Source: Alteromonas sp. KUL106
GTDB lineage: Bacteria > Pseudomonadota > Gammaproteobacteria > Enterobacterales > Alteromonadaceae
DNA: 64,000 nt
Direction of reading: 5' to 3'
Assembly (NCBI RefSeq): GCF_009811415.1
Contig: NZ_BLIG01000025.1
Span: 124,001-188,000, forward strand
Shown here piece by piece: positions 1 through 8,366 of this stretch (position 1 is the stretch's first letter; every line of letters begins with the position of its first letter). Both the position numbers and the translations under genes were made by a program. The notes beneath the pieces are model-generated. The model made no database searches and was not told the origin of the DNA. It saw only the letters and a list, made by a program, of their open reading frames with translations.

Positions 1-10
1 ACGCCACTTC

Positions 11-49
11 CAATCCTTGTCAATCATTTTCAATCACTACCGATTGTAA
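11..49 (-). promoter_or_regulatory. Operator repeats and -35 box of a gene outside the window
   Basis: Read on the minus strand, TGATTG, TGATTG and GGATTG follow each other exactly 10 bp apart (plus-strand CAATCA at 31-36 and 21-26, CAATCC at 11-16). A perfect -35 hexamer TTGACA lies at 18-23, overlapping the repeats. The neighbouring kinase ends at 96 and reads toward this site, so the promoter should serve a minus-strand gene to the left of the window. The same 10-bp-period motif occurs at four other promoters here. The binding protein is inferred to be the DeoR-family regulator. Confidence 0.55.
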
Positions 50-95
50 TTTGACTATTTTTGTCGAAAAGGCGTACATCTAATAGATCATATGT

Positions 96-1487
96 TTATT
101 TCTGAGTGCTCTTGATTGCTCTAACCCATTCTTCAACATACGCATCAACGCCAACAAAATGAGACGGTTCAACCTTATCTAACTCGAGTATTTGTGCCTG
201 ATGACTGTAGTTAATAAGCGCAGACGCCCCTAGAACCGTTCCAGTATTGTCTAAGGATGCGAATACAGTTTGTTCGTGCCTCATTTGAGCAACAAGGCGA
301 CAGAGCAGTGGATTCTTTAGGAATGCCCCTTCGATATAAATTGGGCCTTCAGCATTCAAGTCGCTAAGGCGTTGATTGATCATTAGCGCACAATAGAGAG
401 TTGCAATTGCCTGCGGTGATTTCGGTTTTTCAGGGCAAAGTAGAAGTGGTTTAAGCCCCGGAAACGGTCCGTTTCCTTCGCTAAAATCTGGCGTAACGAG
501 CCAAAAATTGCTAAGCGCCTCTTGGATATCCGCCTCTGTTGGGTTCATCTTTATATTACCACCCAAAGTTGTGCAAATCCTTTCATATTCTCTTCCGCCC
601 ATAAACCTGGCACAAGAAACCGGGTTACCGTTAATATCTACATTAGCAAGGGTATCCGTTTTATCATGGAGAGAGCTAACGTCCCCACCCGATTGCATCA
701 AAATTGTCCAAGTTCCAGTCGAAATAACCGTGAAGGCTTCATGATGTTGTTTGCTGTTGTTTAAATATCTGAGGAAACTCGCGTTACTATCGTGAATACC
801 ACAATAGATTTTACATGTTGACGGTAAAGTCGTTTGGATAGATACATCAGTGCTTATCTCACCAATACAATCCCAAGCATTTTTCAGAGGCGGGAACAGG
901 TTTGACCAACCTTTATTTATCGCTAGAGATGAGAACATATTATCTATGGGGTTCCATAGATCGGTATGACAGCCTAGTGATGTGACTTCTGAACTTAGTT
1001 TAGCGCCTAATCTCCATGCCCAATATTGAGGATACAACAAAATCGTATCAGCTTTTGAAAACTGCAGGGGGTATTGACTTTGTAACCAATGGAACTGTTT
1101 AGCTAAATTCAAACCTGCAGGTAGATAAGGCGAATAGGTTTCACTAAAAGAAGGGCGTTGTAATTTGTATTGCTCTGCACATTCGTCAATGCCTTGATAC
1201 TCATAATCTAAAATCGGAAGCGTAAGTGCCTTCGATTTATCCGTCACATTGCTGTCAATAAGAGCTGCAGTCGCCCCATGGGTAGTCACAACAAATCCTT
1301 CAACATTTTTTGTATGTGTACACGACTTAAGCGTTTCAACAATCCAATCCCATATATTGTCCACATCAGCCTGGGGGTATTGCCCTGCGATGGGTGCGTT
1401 TTTACAGCTAAAGCTGGCGATTTGCTCTTGGTTCGAAACAAACAATAACTTTATATGGGTTTTACCAATATCTAAAACAGCTTTCAC
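96..1487 (-). CDS. FGGY-family carbohydrate kinase (possible rhamnulokinase or fuculokinase)
   Basis: The N-terminus carries the phosphate-1 ATP-binding loop of the FGGY/actin-fold kinases (VLDIGKTHIKL), and a later GTWTIL segment fits the second nucleotide-binding half. The length of about 463 aa is normal for the family. The longest reading frame begins with TTG at 1529, but I prefer GTG at 1487 because it follows a GGAG element and puts the conserved VLDIG strand right at the start. FGGY kinases phosphorylate ketoses or polyols. In a uronate/rhamnose catabolic locus an L-rhamnulose kinase is plausible, but the sequence does not prove the substrate. The gene follows deoR on the same strand, with a hairpin terminator between them, so it may have its own promoter. 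Confidence 0.8.
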   Translation of the reverse strand: MKAVLDIGKTHIKLLFVSNQEQIASFSCKNAPIAGQYPQADVDNIWDWIVETLKSCTHTKNVEGFVVTTHGATAALIDSNVTDKSKALTLPILDYEYQGIDECAEQYKLQRPSFSETYSPYLPAGLNLAKQFHWLQSQYPLQFSKADTILLYPQYWAWRLGAKLSSEVTSLGCHTDLWNPIDNMFSSLAINKGWSNLFPPLKNAWDCIGEISTDVSIQTTLPSTCKIYCGIHDSNASFLRYLNNSKQHHEAFTVISTGTWTILMQSGGDVSSLHDKTDTLANVDINGNPVSCARFMGGREYERICTTLGGNIKMNPTEADIQEALSNFWLVTPDFSEGNGPFPGLKPLLLCPEKPKSPQAIATLYCALMINQRLSDLNAEGPIYIEGAFLKNPLLCRLVAQMRHEQTVFASLDNTGTVLGASALINYSHQAQILELDKVEPSHFVGVDAYVEEWVRAIKSTQK

Positions 1488-1739
1488 TCTAACGCTAACT
1501 CCAATATCTTTAGTGAAGTGACACCTCAAAATAATAAGTAAATAGCAACAAGAAACGATATTTTATTCCTATGTGTTCGTTACTATTTTACAATTTTAGA
1601 GATATCCTCTTTTGTTAACGTAATGTATAGCAAAATATGATTGGAAATGAAAGCTTTTGATTATATGCTGTTAAAAAAGAAAAGGTAGGACTGGAATCTA
1701 ATGACCGTTTGAAAGTTTGAGAGTAGGTAATAAGAGAGA

Positions 1740-1775
1740 AGATTAAAGAGAGGTTTCAACTTGCAAGAAACCTCA
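1740..1775 (-). terminator. Rho-independent-type hairpin after deoR
   Basis: Perfect 8-bp inverted repeat GAGGTTTC (1750-1757) and GAAACCTC (1767-1774) with a 9-nt loop. On the minus strand it is followed by a T/C-rich stretch. It lies just downstream of the deoR stop codon and upstream of the kinase, so it probably ends or attenuates the deoR transcript. Confidence 0.5.
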
Positions 1776-1845
1776 AAAGAATGGCCAATTACTTAGGTAG
1801 ATGAAAATCCAAAGTTAATGCCTGTCACTCATCGTTTTGAGTTAA

Positions 1846-2643
1846 CTAGGCAGCAGCAAGGGTCTCGACGTCAACAACGATGACTTCAATTCCATAGCTC
1901 CTGATTTCGTCGAGCTGAGCTGTATCTGCACGATTATCCGTAATAACGATATCAACTGCATCTAGGTCGCAAAAAACAAGGTTACTCTGTAAGCCGATTT
2001 TGCTGCTGTCAGCTAACACGACTAATTTATCCGCTTGCTTGCGTAATTTCTTTTCAGCCAGGATTAAAAGGGGGTCAGACTCCATAACACCATACTTGCT
2101 AATACCCGGTGTTCCCATAAACATCATGGTCCCTCGGTAATTTTGAGTAGTGTCATTTTCAAAAGAGCTTAGAATTATACTTTGCTTTCTATATACTTCG
2201 CCGCCAGGGAGTGTAACTTGGTTTTGGCTGTTTTCAACAAGATCTTGAGCTAATACAAATGAGTTTGTAAGTATATTAAGCCGCTTGTCTCTCAAAAATT
2301 CAGCCATCATAAATGTAGAGCTGCCTCCATTGATGATGATTGATTCGCCATCGTTACAAAGCTCACATGCGGTTTTAGCAATAGCTCTTTTTATGTCTGC
2401 ATTTTTCTCTTTATCAATTAGAAAAGCATTTCCAGAAAGATAGAAGTTCGAAGTAGATCCACTATCGATAACTTGTGCACCACCTCGTATTTTTTTGATC
2501 TTCTTCTGTGACGATAATTTCTTCAAGTCTCGTCTGATTGTCGCTTCGGAGGCACCGAGTTGACTACACAACTCAGGTACACTTGCGAATGTCGACTCTT
2601 CTAGTATCTCTAGAATTAACTGTTGTCGCTGCTTTTCAAGCAT
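1846..2643 (-). CDS. DeoR/GlpR-family transcriptional repressor
   Basis: This is a 265-aa protein with the standard DeoR layout. Residues 1-55 form a winged helix-turn-helix with the family signature (SEATIRRDLKKL at about 31-42). A sugar-phosphate isomerase-like sensor domain follows, with the typical effector-site segments INGGSST and LPGGEVYRKQ and the late LADSSKIG motif. Family members usually repress sugar operons and are released by a phosphorylated intermediate; in this locus 2-keto-3-deoxy-6-phosphogluconate or a rhamnose-derived phosphate would be logical. It is the last gene of the kdu/TRAP block. An 11-bp inverted repeat containing TGATTGATTTT sits about 60 bp upstream, suggesting autoregulation. 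Similar TGATTG boxes precede the other catabolic genes, making this the best candidate for the local regulator. Confidence 0.88.
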   Translation of the reverse strand: MLEKQRQQLILEILEESTFASVPELCSQLGASEATIRRDLKKLSSQKKIKKIRGGAQVIDSGSTSNFYLSGNAFLIDKEKNADIKRAIAKTACELCNDGESIIINGGSSTFMMAEFLRDKRLNILTNSFVLAQDLVENSQNQVTLPGGEVYRKQSIILSSFENDTTQNYRGTMMFMGTPGISKYGVMESDPLLILAEKKLRKQADKLVVLADSSKIGLQSNLVFCDLDAVDIVITDNRADTAQLDEIRSYGIEVIVVDVETLAAA

Positions 2644-2697
2644 TTCTTGTCTGTCCTATTTGGCGTTATTGATATCAATATAAGCACCAAAGTAACC

Positions 2698-2733
2698 AAA
2701 ATCAATCAAAAAACTCATTTCATGATTGATTTT
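2698..2733. promoter_or_regulatory. Inverted-repeat operator upstream of deoR
   Basis: AAAATCAATCA at 2698-2708 is matched perfectly by TGATTGATTTT at 2723-2733, with a 14-bp spacer. It lies in the 131-bp gap between kduI and deoR, upstream of the deoR ATG. The TGATTG core is the one found in 10-bp direct repeats at the other promoters of the locus, so this is probably a binding site of the same repressor. No convincing -10 box was assigned. Confidence 0.5.
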
Positions 2734-2774
2734 GATAAAATTTACATACTTACTGGGTATTAGCAGCTGGTTAA

Positions 2775-3605
2775 CTAGCTTAAAGCAGCGATTTCGATGT
2801 GGTCCATGTCATCAAATTCTTGGTTCTCCCCACCCATGGCCCATATAAAGCTGTAGTTCGTCGTACCGACTCCACTGTGAATAGACCAACTAGGCGATGC
2901 AATAGCGACTTCAGGAGCTAATGGTAATGTTTTAACTTCTTTAGGCTCACCCAGCATGTGAAATACTCGTTCGCTTTGGTCAAGATCGAAGTACATATAT
3001 ATTTCTGTTCTACGAAAATGCGTGTGTGGCGGTTTAGTGTTCCAAACGCTACCTGTTTTTAATTCTGTTATCCCCATTACTAATTGACAACTATCAACTA
3101 TTCCTGGGCGAATTGATTGGAATATCGTTCTCTCATTCGATGTTTCTTGAGAACCAAGTTCAATATGTTTCGCATCTACTTTTGGCACATGAACTGTTTT
3201 AGTAACACGGTGCGCTGGATATGAAACCATATAAAACTTTGCAGGTTTATTCGCGTCATCCGAAGACAAAATGACTACCTTACTCCCTCTCGATACATAA
3301 AGGCTATCTTTCTGCGCCATAGTGTAATGAGTGCCATCAACATTAACAGCCCCCTTTCCACCAATGTTGATAATGCCCAACTCTCGCCTTTCACAAAAAT
3401 AATCGGCCGCCAATTCTTTATGTGTAGGTAACTCAATAGGCGATTCAGCCGGCATTGCGCCACCGATAACAGCTCGGTCTACGTCTGTATAGGTTAGTGA
3501 AAGTTCACCAGGAACGAAAAGCGGTTCAGTTAAGAAAGCCTCTCTAAGCTCTTGGTTCGTCATGCTGGGATAGCTACGTTTATTTGTAGAGAAAAGAAAA
3601 TTCAT
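2775..3605 (-). CDS. kduI: 5-keto-4-deoxyuronate isomerase (4-deoxy-L-threo-5-hexosulose-uronate ketol-isomerase)
   Basis: At 276 aa it matches the KduI family in length and sequence. The expected zinc ligands are present as His194 and His196 in PPHTHFRRTE, Glu201, and His243 in WSIHSG, two residues offset from the E. coli enzyme. KduI converts 4-deoxy-L-threo-5-hexosulose uronate, the open form of unsaturated uronate released by uronyl hydrolases, into 2,5-diketo-3-deoxygluconate in the cytosol. It lies 45 bp downstream of kduD on the same strand and is cotranscribed with the TRAP and kdgK genes, completing the route from unsaturated uronate to KDPG. Confidence 0.95.
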   Translation of the reverse strand: MNFLFSTNKRSYPSMTNQELREAFLTEPLFVPGELSLTYTDVDRAVIGGAMPAESPIELPTHKELAADYFCERRELGIINIGGKGAVNVDGTHYTMAQKDSLYVSRGSKVVILSSDDANKPAKFYMVSYPAHRVTKTVHVPKVDAKHIELGSQETSNERTIFQSIRPGIVDSCQLVMGITELKTGSVWNTKPPHTHFRRTEIYMYFDLDQSERVFHMLGEPKEVKTLPLAPEVAIASPSWSIHSGVGTTNYSFIWAMGGENQEFDDMDHIEIAALS

Positions 3606-3650
3606 GCAATACCTTTTTAATCACGTGGTGAAATTTTGACTACGCTTTCT

Positions 3651-4424
3651 TTAACGAGCCATCCAACCACCGTCAACTAACAATACATGCCCGTTAACAT
3701 AAGATGATGCCTTTGAAGAAAGGAAAATAGCAGCGCCTGCCAAGTCGTCGGGTTGACCCCATTTAACCGCAGGAATACGACTACTAATACTTTCAAATCT
3801 TTCTTTGTCTTGGCGAATATTGAAAGTATTGTCGGTTTCAAAGTACCCTGGAGCGATCGCATTAACTTGAATATTTTTACTGGCCCACTCGTTAGCAAGT
3901 GCTTTAGTCAACTGAGCTACACCGCCTTTACTTGCAGCATAAGCTGGTACCGTAATACCACCAGAGAAACTCAACAAAGATGCGATGTTGATTATCTTTC
4001 CGCTGCCTTGCTTGAGCATCTGCTTACCAGCTTCACGACAAAATGTGAATACACCATTTAAGTTAACATTTATAACTTCATTCCAATCTTCATCAGAAAA
4101 TTCATGAGCAGGAGAACGCTTTATTGTTCCCGCATTGTTAACTAAAACATCAATTCGACCGTGATTTTCAATAATTTTATCAATAGTATCAATGATTTGA
4201 GAAGTATTTGATTGGTCACAACCATACCCAACGCAAACAACGTCCTTCTGAGTCAGTAAATTAACGGTAGACTCAACGCTCTTTGTGGAAGAGCCAATCG
4301 CAATAACTGTCGCACCGGCTTCACCTAATGCCATTGCAATGCCCTGCCCTAGCCCCCTACTTGCACCTGTAACTACAGCAACCTTTCCATGTAAACCAAA
4401 TTGTCTACTCAAATAATCAGACAC
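3651..4424 (-). CDS. kduD: 2-deoxy-D-gluconate 3-dehydrogenase, SDR family
   Basis: A 257-aa classical short-chain dehydrogenase. The Rossmann cofactor motif TGASRGLGQG starts at about residue 19, NNAG is at 96-99, the catalytic serine is Ser149 in NIAS, and Tyr162/Lys166 form the YAASK active site. Adjacency to kduI and similarity to KduD indicate reduction of 2,5-diketo-3-deoxygluconate to 2-keto-3-deoxygluconate with NAD(P)H. It sits between the TRAP permease gene (27 bp away) and kduI in one minus-strand operon. Substrate assignment rests mainly on context, because SDRs are diverse. Confidence 0.92.
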   Translation of the reverse strand: MSDYLSRQFGLHGKVAVVTGASRGLGQGIAMALGEAGATVIAIGSSTKSVESTVNLLTQKDVVCVGYGCDQSNTSQIIDTIDKIIENHGRIDVLVNNAGTIKRSPAHEFSDEDWNEVINVNLNGVFTFCREAGKQMLKQGSGKIINIASLLSFSGGITVPAYAASKGGVAQLTKALANEWASKNIQVNAIAPGYFETDNTFNIRQDKERFESISSRIPAVKWGQPDDLAGAAIFLSSKASSYVNGHVLLVDGGWMAR

Positions 4425-4451
4425 GTTATGTCTCCTAACTTTTCGTTTTAG

Positions 4452-5744
4452 TTAAACCAGACCCAGAAGCTTTGGTAAGAACTCACTGATTTCTGGGAAG
4501 ATAATGGTAAGTGCCAGTGCAACAATCATCGCAACATATAACGGAATAATAGGCTTCATTATGTTACTAATAGATACCTTCCCAATGCTGCACCCTACAA
4601 ACAGGACACTTCCAACAGGAGGTGTGCAAAGGCCGATAGATAAATTTAAAATCATCATTATCCCAAAGTGTAGAGGCGATATATTCAGCATTTCAGCGAT
4701 GGGTAGAAATATGGGAGTGAATATCAGTACTGCTGGCGTTACATCCATGAATGTACCTACAGCAAGTAAAATTAGGTTCATTATAAGAAGTATAATAATG
4801 GCATTTTCGGACACTGAGAGTAGCGAATTACTTATCGCTTGTGGTATCTCTTCATAGGACATTAGCCACGACATCGACGCTGAAGCACCAATTAAAAACA
4901 TGACGATGGCCGTTGTACTTACCGTCTTTAATAGTATTGGGTAGAGATCTCTGACTGACAATTCTTTGTAAACACCGAGGGCCAGTAAAAGGGAATATAA
5001 AACTGCTATTGCTCCGGCCTCTGTCGGTGTGAATAGACCGCCAATGATTCCCCCAATGATGAGAACAATTAAGAACAAACAAGGTACGGCCCCAAATAAA
5101 CTTGGCCAAAATTGTCCAACTTCAATATTGCTTTCGGCTGCAATTCCTGAGCGCTTGATATGGAACGCAGCTCCCACCATTAATAGTGCGGTTACCAACA
5201 GTCCAGGCAAATAGCCTGCGATAAACAATGCAGCTATTGATACCCCACCACTTGCGAGCGAGTAGATAATCAGAATGTTGCTGGGAGGTATGAGCATGCC
5301 CGTCGTTGCTGCGGTGACGGTAACAGCGGTACTGAACGGCCTATCATAGCCCTCTTTTTCCATAGCTGGAATCATGAAACCACCGACGGCAGACGTCGCA
5401 GCGACCGCAGAACCTGAAATTGAACCGAAAAGAGCACAAGATATGATGTTTACAAAAGCTAAGCCCCCGGGGAGCTTTCCAACGAGTACTTTAGCAAATT
5501 CAATTAGTCTGACTGCAATCCCACCTTGCCCCATGAGATACCCTGATAGAACAAAGAAAGGAATAGCTAATAGTGCAAAGCTATCAACACCTACAGCGAG
5601 TCTTTGAGCCAATGTGGTTAGTGCAGGAAGCGTATCGATTGTTAAAAGCATCGTTGCTAATGTCGCTAGAATAATGCTCACGGCAATAGGTACGTTGATT
5701 AAAAGCAATATCAAAAACACACCGAAAAGTACTAATGATGTCAT
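4452..5744 (-). CDS. dctM: TRAP transporter large permease subunit, DctM type
   Basis: A 430-aa, almost entirely hydrophobic protein with the 12 or so membrane segments and glycine/proline-rich reentrant motifs of the DctM family (for example TGMLIPPSN and GLCTPPVGS). It forms the sodium-driven channel of a tripartite ATP-independent periplasmic transporter. Its start overlaps the end of the small permease gene by 4 bp, so the two are translationally coupled. In this operon the cargo is probably an unsaturated uronate or its keto-deoxy form, as in other kdu-linked TRAP systems; this is inferred from context. Confidence 0.95.
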   Translation of the reverse strand: MTSLVLFGVFLILLLINVPIAVSIILATLATMLLTIDTLPALTTLAQRLAVGVDSFALLAIPFFVLSGYLMGQGGIAVRLIEFAKVLVGKLPGGLAFVNIISCALFGSISGSAVAATSAVGGFMIPAMEKEGYDRPFSTAVTVTAATTGMLIPPSNILIIYSLASGGVSIAALFIAGYLPGLLVTALLMVGAAFHIKRSGIAAESNIEVGQFWPSLFGAVPCLFLIVLIIGGIIGGLFTPTEAGAIAVLYSLLLALGVYKELSVRDLYPILLKTVSTTAIVMFLIGASASMSWLMSYEEIPQAISNSLLSVSENAIIILLIMNLILLAVGTFMDVTPAVLIFTPIFLPIAEMLNISPLHFGIMMILNLSIGLCTPPVGSVLFVGCSIGKVSISNIMKPIIPLYVAMIVALALTIIFPEISEFLPKLLGLV

Positions 5745-6244
5745 AGCGCGTGTTCCCTGAGATTATTGGCATCCTTCATCTCTAAAAGACCCCAAAAACC
5801 ATATATGATGAACAGAAGTCCACTTATGGGTACTACTAAATAAACGTATCCCATCGGAATGCCAAGAACAGGTGATTCCTGATTTAACAGAAAGGTAATG
5901 TAAGTAAGATTCACACCGCCGATTAGCAGAACACCTAGAGCGAACAATATTACTAGTACATACCCTAACTTTGCCGTGGTGACCGCTGCGTTACGCTGCA
6001 TTTTTTTAGTTAGATAATCAAAGCCTAAATGACTATGGGTGTGAAAAGCATAGGCACTGCCCAATAGACTGATCCATATCAAGAAAAAGCGTGCAAGTTC
6101 CTCTGTGAAAGAACTTGGATGAGGCAAGATAAAACGCGTTATGACTTGCCACGTTACGTTCAAGACCAGCAAAGCCATCATTGTTGCCAATAGTGTTCGC
6201 AACGCTTTGTTTAGTGCAGGAATAATTTCTGCAAGGGTCTTCAT
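5741..6244 (-). CDS. dctQ: TRAP transporter small permease subunit, DctQ type
   Basis: A 167-aa inner-membrane protein with four predicted helices and the DctQ core segment (FTEELARFFLIWISLLG). It partners the large permease. It overlaps dctM by 4 bp at its 3' end and dctP by 4 bp at its 5' end, the tight P-Q-M order of many TRAP operons. Confidence 0.93.
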   Translation of the reverse strand: MKTLAEIIPALNKALRTLLATMMALLVLNVTWQVITRFILPHPSSFTEELARFFLIWISLLGSAYAFHTHSHLGFDYLTKKMQRNAAVTTAKLGYVLVILFALGVLLIGGVNLTYITFLLNQESPVLGIPMGYVYLVVPISGLLFIIYGFWGLLEMKDANNLREHAL

Positions 6245-7242
6245 TTTTCTACTCCTAAAGACTTTATCCTTTTAACAAGGTCTTCTAAGTCTGTACCTTT
6301 CAATGATTCGTATACAGGAAGTACACTTTCTTGAAAGACGCTTTTATCGGCCTCAATAACTTTTACTCCCGCTTCCTTTACGACTTTCAAAGATTCACGT
6401 GTAGATTCGGCCCACAGCGTTCGTTGAAAGTCAGTAGCTGATGTCATTGACTCTTCCAACCACTTTCTTTGTTCAGAATTTAACTGTTCCCAAACGTGCG
6501 TACCGATAATGATGACGTCAGGTATTGAAGTGTGTTCGTCTAAAATAAGATACTGACTTACTTCATAATGTTTCGAATAGTAGAAACTTGGCAGGTTGTT
6601 TTCTGCGCCATCGACAACGCCCTGCTGCAGAGACGTGTACAATTCCCCCCAGCTTACTGGAGTGGCGGCTCCGCCCATAGTGTTAACCATAGATACAGCC
6701 GTCTGGCTGTTCATGACTCTGATCTTCTGTCCTTTTAAATCATCAGGCGTGACGACTTGCTTCTTTGTTGTATAGAAGCTTCTAGAACCCGCATCAAAAT
6801 AACCTAACCCTTTAAAACGATATGGCTCTCCAGCGGCAAGTAGTTCTTTACCAACACTACCATTTAAAGTTTTCCAGTAATGGTCTTGGTTGTCGAAAAG
6901 ATAAGGCAGACTAAATACTTTCATTTCAGGTACAAAACTTTCCAGCGCACTCGCTGAGACCTTTGTCATTCCCATACTGCCTATTTGTATGAGTTCGAGT
7001 ACCTCTCTTTCGTCACCTACCTGTGATGATGGGTAAATTACAACGGACATTGACCCGCTGGACCTTCGCTCTAATTCCTCTTTAAAAAAAATGAGGCCTT
7101 TATGTACAGGATGATTAATATCTAACTGATGCCCGAGCCGGATAACAAAGGGTTCGTCTCCAGTATCTGTGCCGCATCCGTGCAGCAGCATCAGCGGAAT
7201 TAATAAGAAAGCTTTTAGAAAGAATTTAAAATCCATATTCAC
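6241..7242 (-). CDS. dctP: TRAP transporter substrate-binding protein, DctP type, lipoprotein
   Basis: A 333-aa periplasmic binding protein. The N-terminus has a lipoprotein signal ending in LLHGC, so the protein is probably tethered to a membrane rather than free. Family features include the GHQLDINHPVHKG start, the substrate-contacting arginine segment GQKIRVMNS, and the GVVDGAENN motif that positions the ligand carboxylate. The conserved Arg and Asn fit a carboxylated sugar such as unsaturated glucuronate or a keto-deoxy uronate. It overlaps kdgK and dctQ by 4 bp each. Confidence 0.94.
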   Translation of the reverse strand: MNMDFKFFLKAFLLIPLMLLHGCGTDTGDEPFVIRLGHQLDINHPVHKGLIFFKEELERRSSGSMSVVIYPSSQVGDEREVLELIQIGSMGMTKVSASALESFVPEMKVFSLPYLFDNQDHYWKTLNGSVGKELLAAGEPYRFKGLGYFDAGSRSFYTTKKQVVTPDDLKGQKIRVMNSQTAVSMVNTMGGAATPVSWGELYTSLQQGVVDGAENNLPSFYYSKHYEVSQYLILDEHTSIPDVIIIGTHVWEQLNSEQRKWLEESMTSATDFQRTLWAESTRESLKVVKEAGVKVIEADKSVFQESVLPVYESLKGTDLEDLVKRIKSLGVEK

Positions 7243-8141
7243 GCTCCCCTAAGTGAAATACTTTTAGGGATGATGGCTCCCTTGTACATAATCACTTGTG
7301 CAGCACAAAACTGGCCAGCACGAATACATTTTTCTAAGCTTTCTCCCCTCGCCTTTGCAGCTAGAAATGCGCCATTGAAAGAGTCACCTGCAGCTGTGGT
7401 GTCGACAGGTTCTACTACGTTAGGTACGTCGAACTCAAACCTTCCATCTTTGTTTGCTGCGAGAATACCACTTGCGCCGTTTTTAATGACGACTTCAGAA
7501 ACACCGCATTTCAACCAGCGCTCAATACAATATTCCATAGAATGCTCACCATACAGACTGACCTCGTCTTCCATACTCAGAAGGGCTAAATCTGTAAGGT
7601 TCATTATTTGGTTAAACGCTTTTGATGCTTCACTAAACGACAACCAGTTCCGAGCTCGATAATTGTTATCAAAAATAACCTTACCGCCACGCATACGAAA
7701 CTCTGTGAGAAAATCATAGAGTGCTTGTCGTGTTGGTTCAGAATAGATTGAGAGTGTTATACCGCTTAAAAAGATTGCGTCGTAATCTTTGATTTCGTTT
7801 AACGTTTCTGGAAATTTCTCTAGCAAATATTTTGCAGGAGAATTAGAACGCCAATAATGGAAACAACGTTCACCATTAGATGCATTTTCAATCAAATACA
7901 ATCCTGGCACGCTATTCTTCAACTTTTTCACGTGCTTGACGCCAACGCCTTCCTCTTGCCAAAGCGAGAGCATTTTACTGCTAAATGAGTCATCGCTCAG
8001 TGCCGTTACATATTCGACGTCTCCGCCGCTTCGAGAAAGATAAATAGCGGTATTGAGTGTATCGCCGCCATAATTGAGCTTATAAAGTTCACTATCACAG
8101 TTAGACAACTCAATCATACATTCGCCAATAATAGCTAGCTT
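7239..8141 (-). CDS. kdgK: 2-keto-3-deoxygluconate kinase, PfkB/ribokinase family
   Basis: PfkB-family kinase with the start VKLAIIGECMIEL, the NYGGDTLNTA sugar-binding signature, and the C-terminal DTTAAGDSFNGAF motif holding the catalytic aspartate and anion hole. It phosphorylates 2-keto-3-deoxygluconate to KDPG, the last step before the KDPG aldolase, which is not in this window. The frame is open further upstream (ATG at 8204), but I prefer GTG at 8141: it has a GGAGA element 9 nt upstream and gives the conserved family N-terminus. It is the first gene of the kdgK-TRAP-kduD-kduI block and lies right behind the operator/promoter at about 8230-8276. Confidence 0.9.
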   Translation of the reverse strand, partial: KLAIIGECMIELSNCDSELYKLNYGGDTLNTAIYLSRSGGDVEYVTALSDDSFSSKMLSLWQEEGVGVKHVKKLKNSVPGLYLIENASNGERCFHYWRSNSPAKYLLEKFPETLNEIKDYDAIFLSGITLSIYSEPTRQALYDFLTEFRMRGGKVIFDNNYRARNWLSFSEASKAFNQIMNLTDLALLSMEDEVSLYGEHSMEYCIERWLKCGVSEVVIKNGASGILAANKDGRFEFDVPNVVEPVDTTAAGDSFNGAFLAAKARGESLEKCIRAGQFCAAQVIMYKGAIIPKSISLRGA

Positions 8142-8231
8142 CACTTCTCTATCTCTCCATCCCTTACTTTCTTTGTAATCACACTCATATACTTTTACGC
8201 TCATCAAGAGTCATTAAATAAATGTAAAATG

Positions 8232-8276
8232 ATTGTATATGAACACAAAGCAATCATCAACACTCATATTCAATCA
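8232..8276 (-). promoter_or_regulatory. Promoter and 10-bp-repeat operator of the kdgK-TRAP-kdu operon
   Basis: On the minus strand a -35 TTGATG (8255-8260) and a -10 TACAAT (8232-8237) are separated by 17 bp. Three hexamers TGATTG, TGAGTG, TGATTG begin exactly 10 bp apart (plus-strand 8271-8276, 8261-8266, 8251-8256), and the third overlaps the -35 box. A protein bound here would block RNA polymerase. The arrangement matches the other TGATTG sites of the window. Confidence 0.65.
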
Positions 8277-8366
8277 TTAATTGTGTTTTAGAAATACAAG
8301 GGTAAAAAACGTGAGGATCACGACACCACAGTTTCCTGTACAAGTAGAGCCGTGAATATTGAAGAC

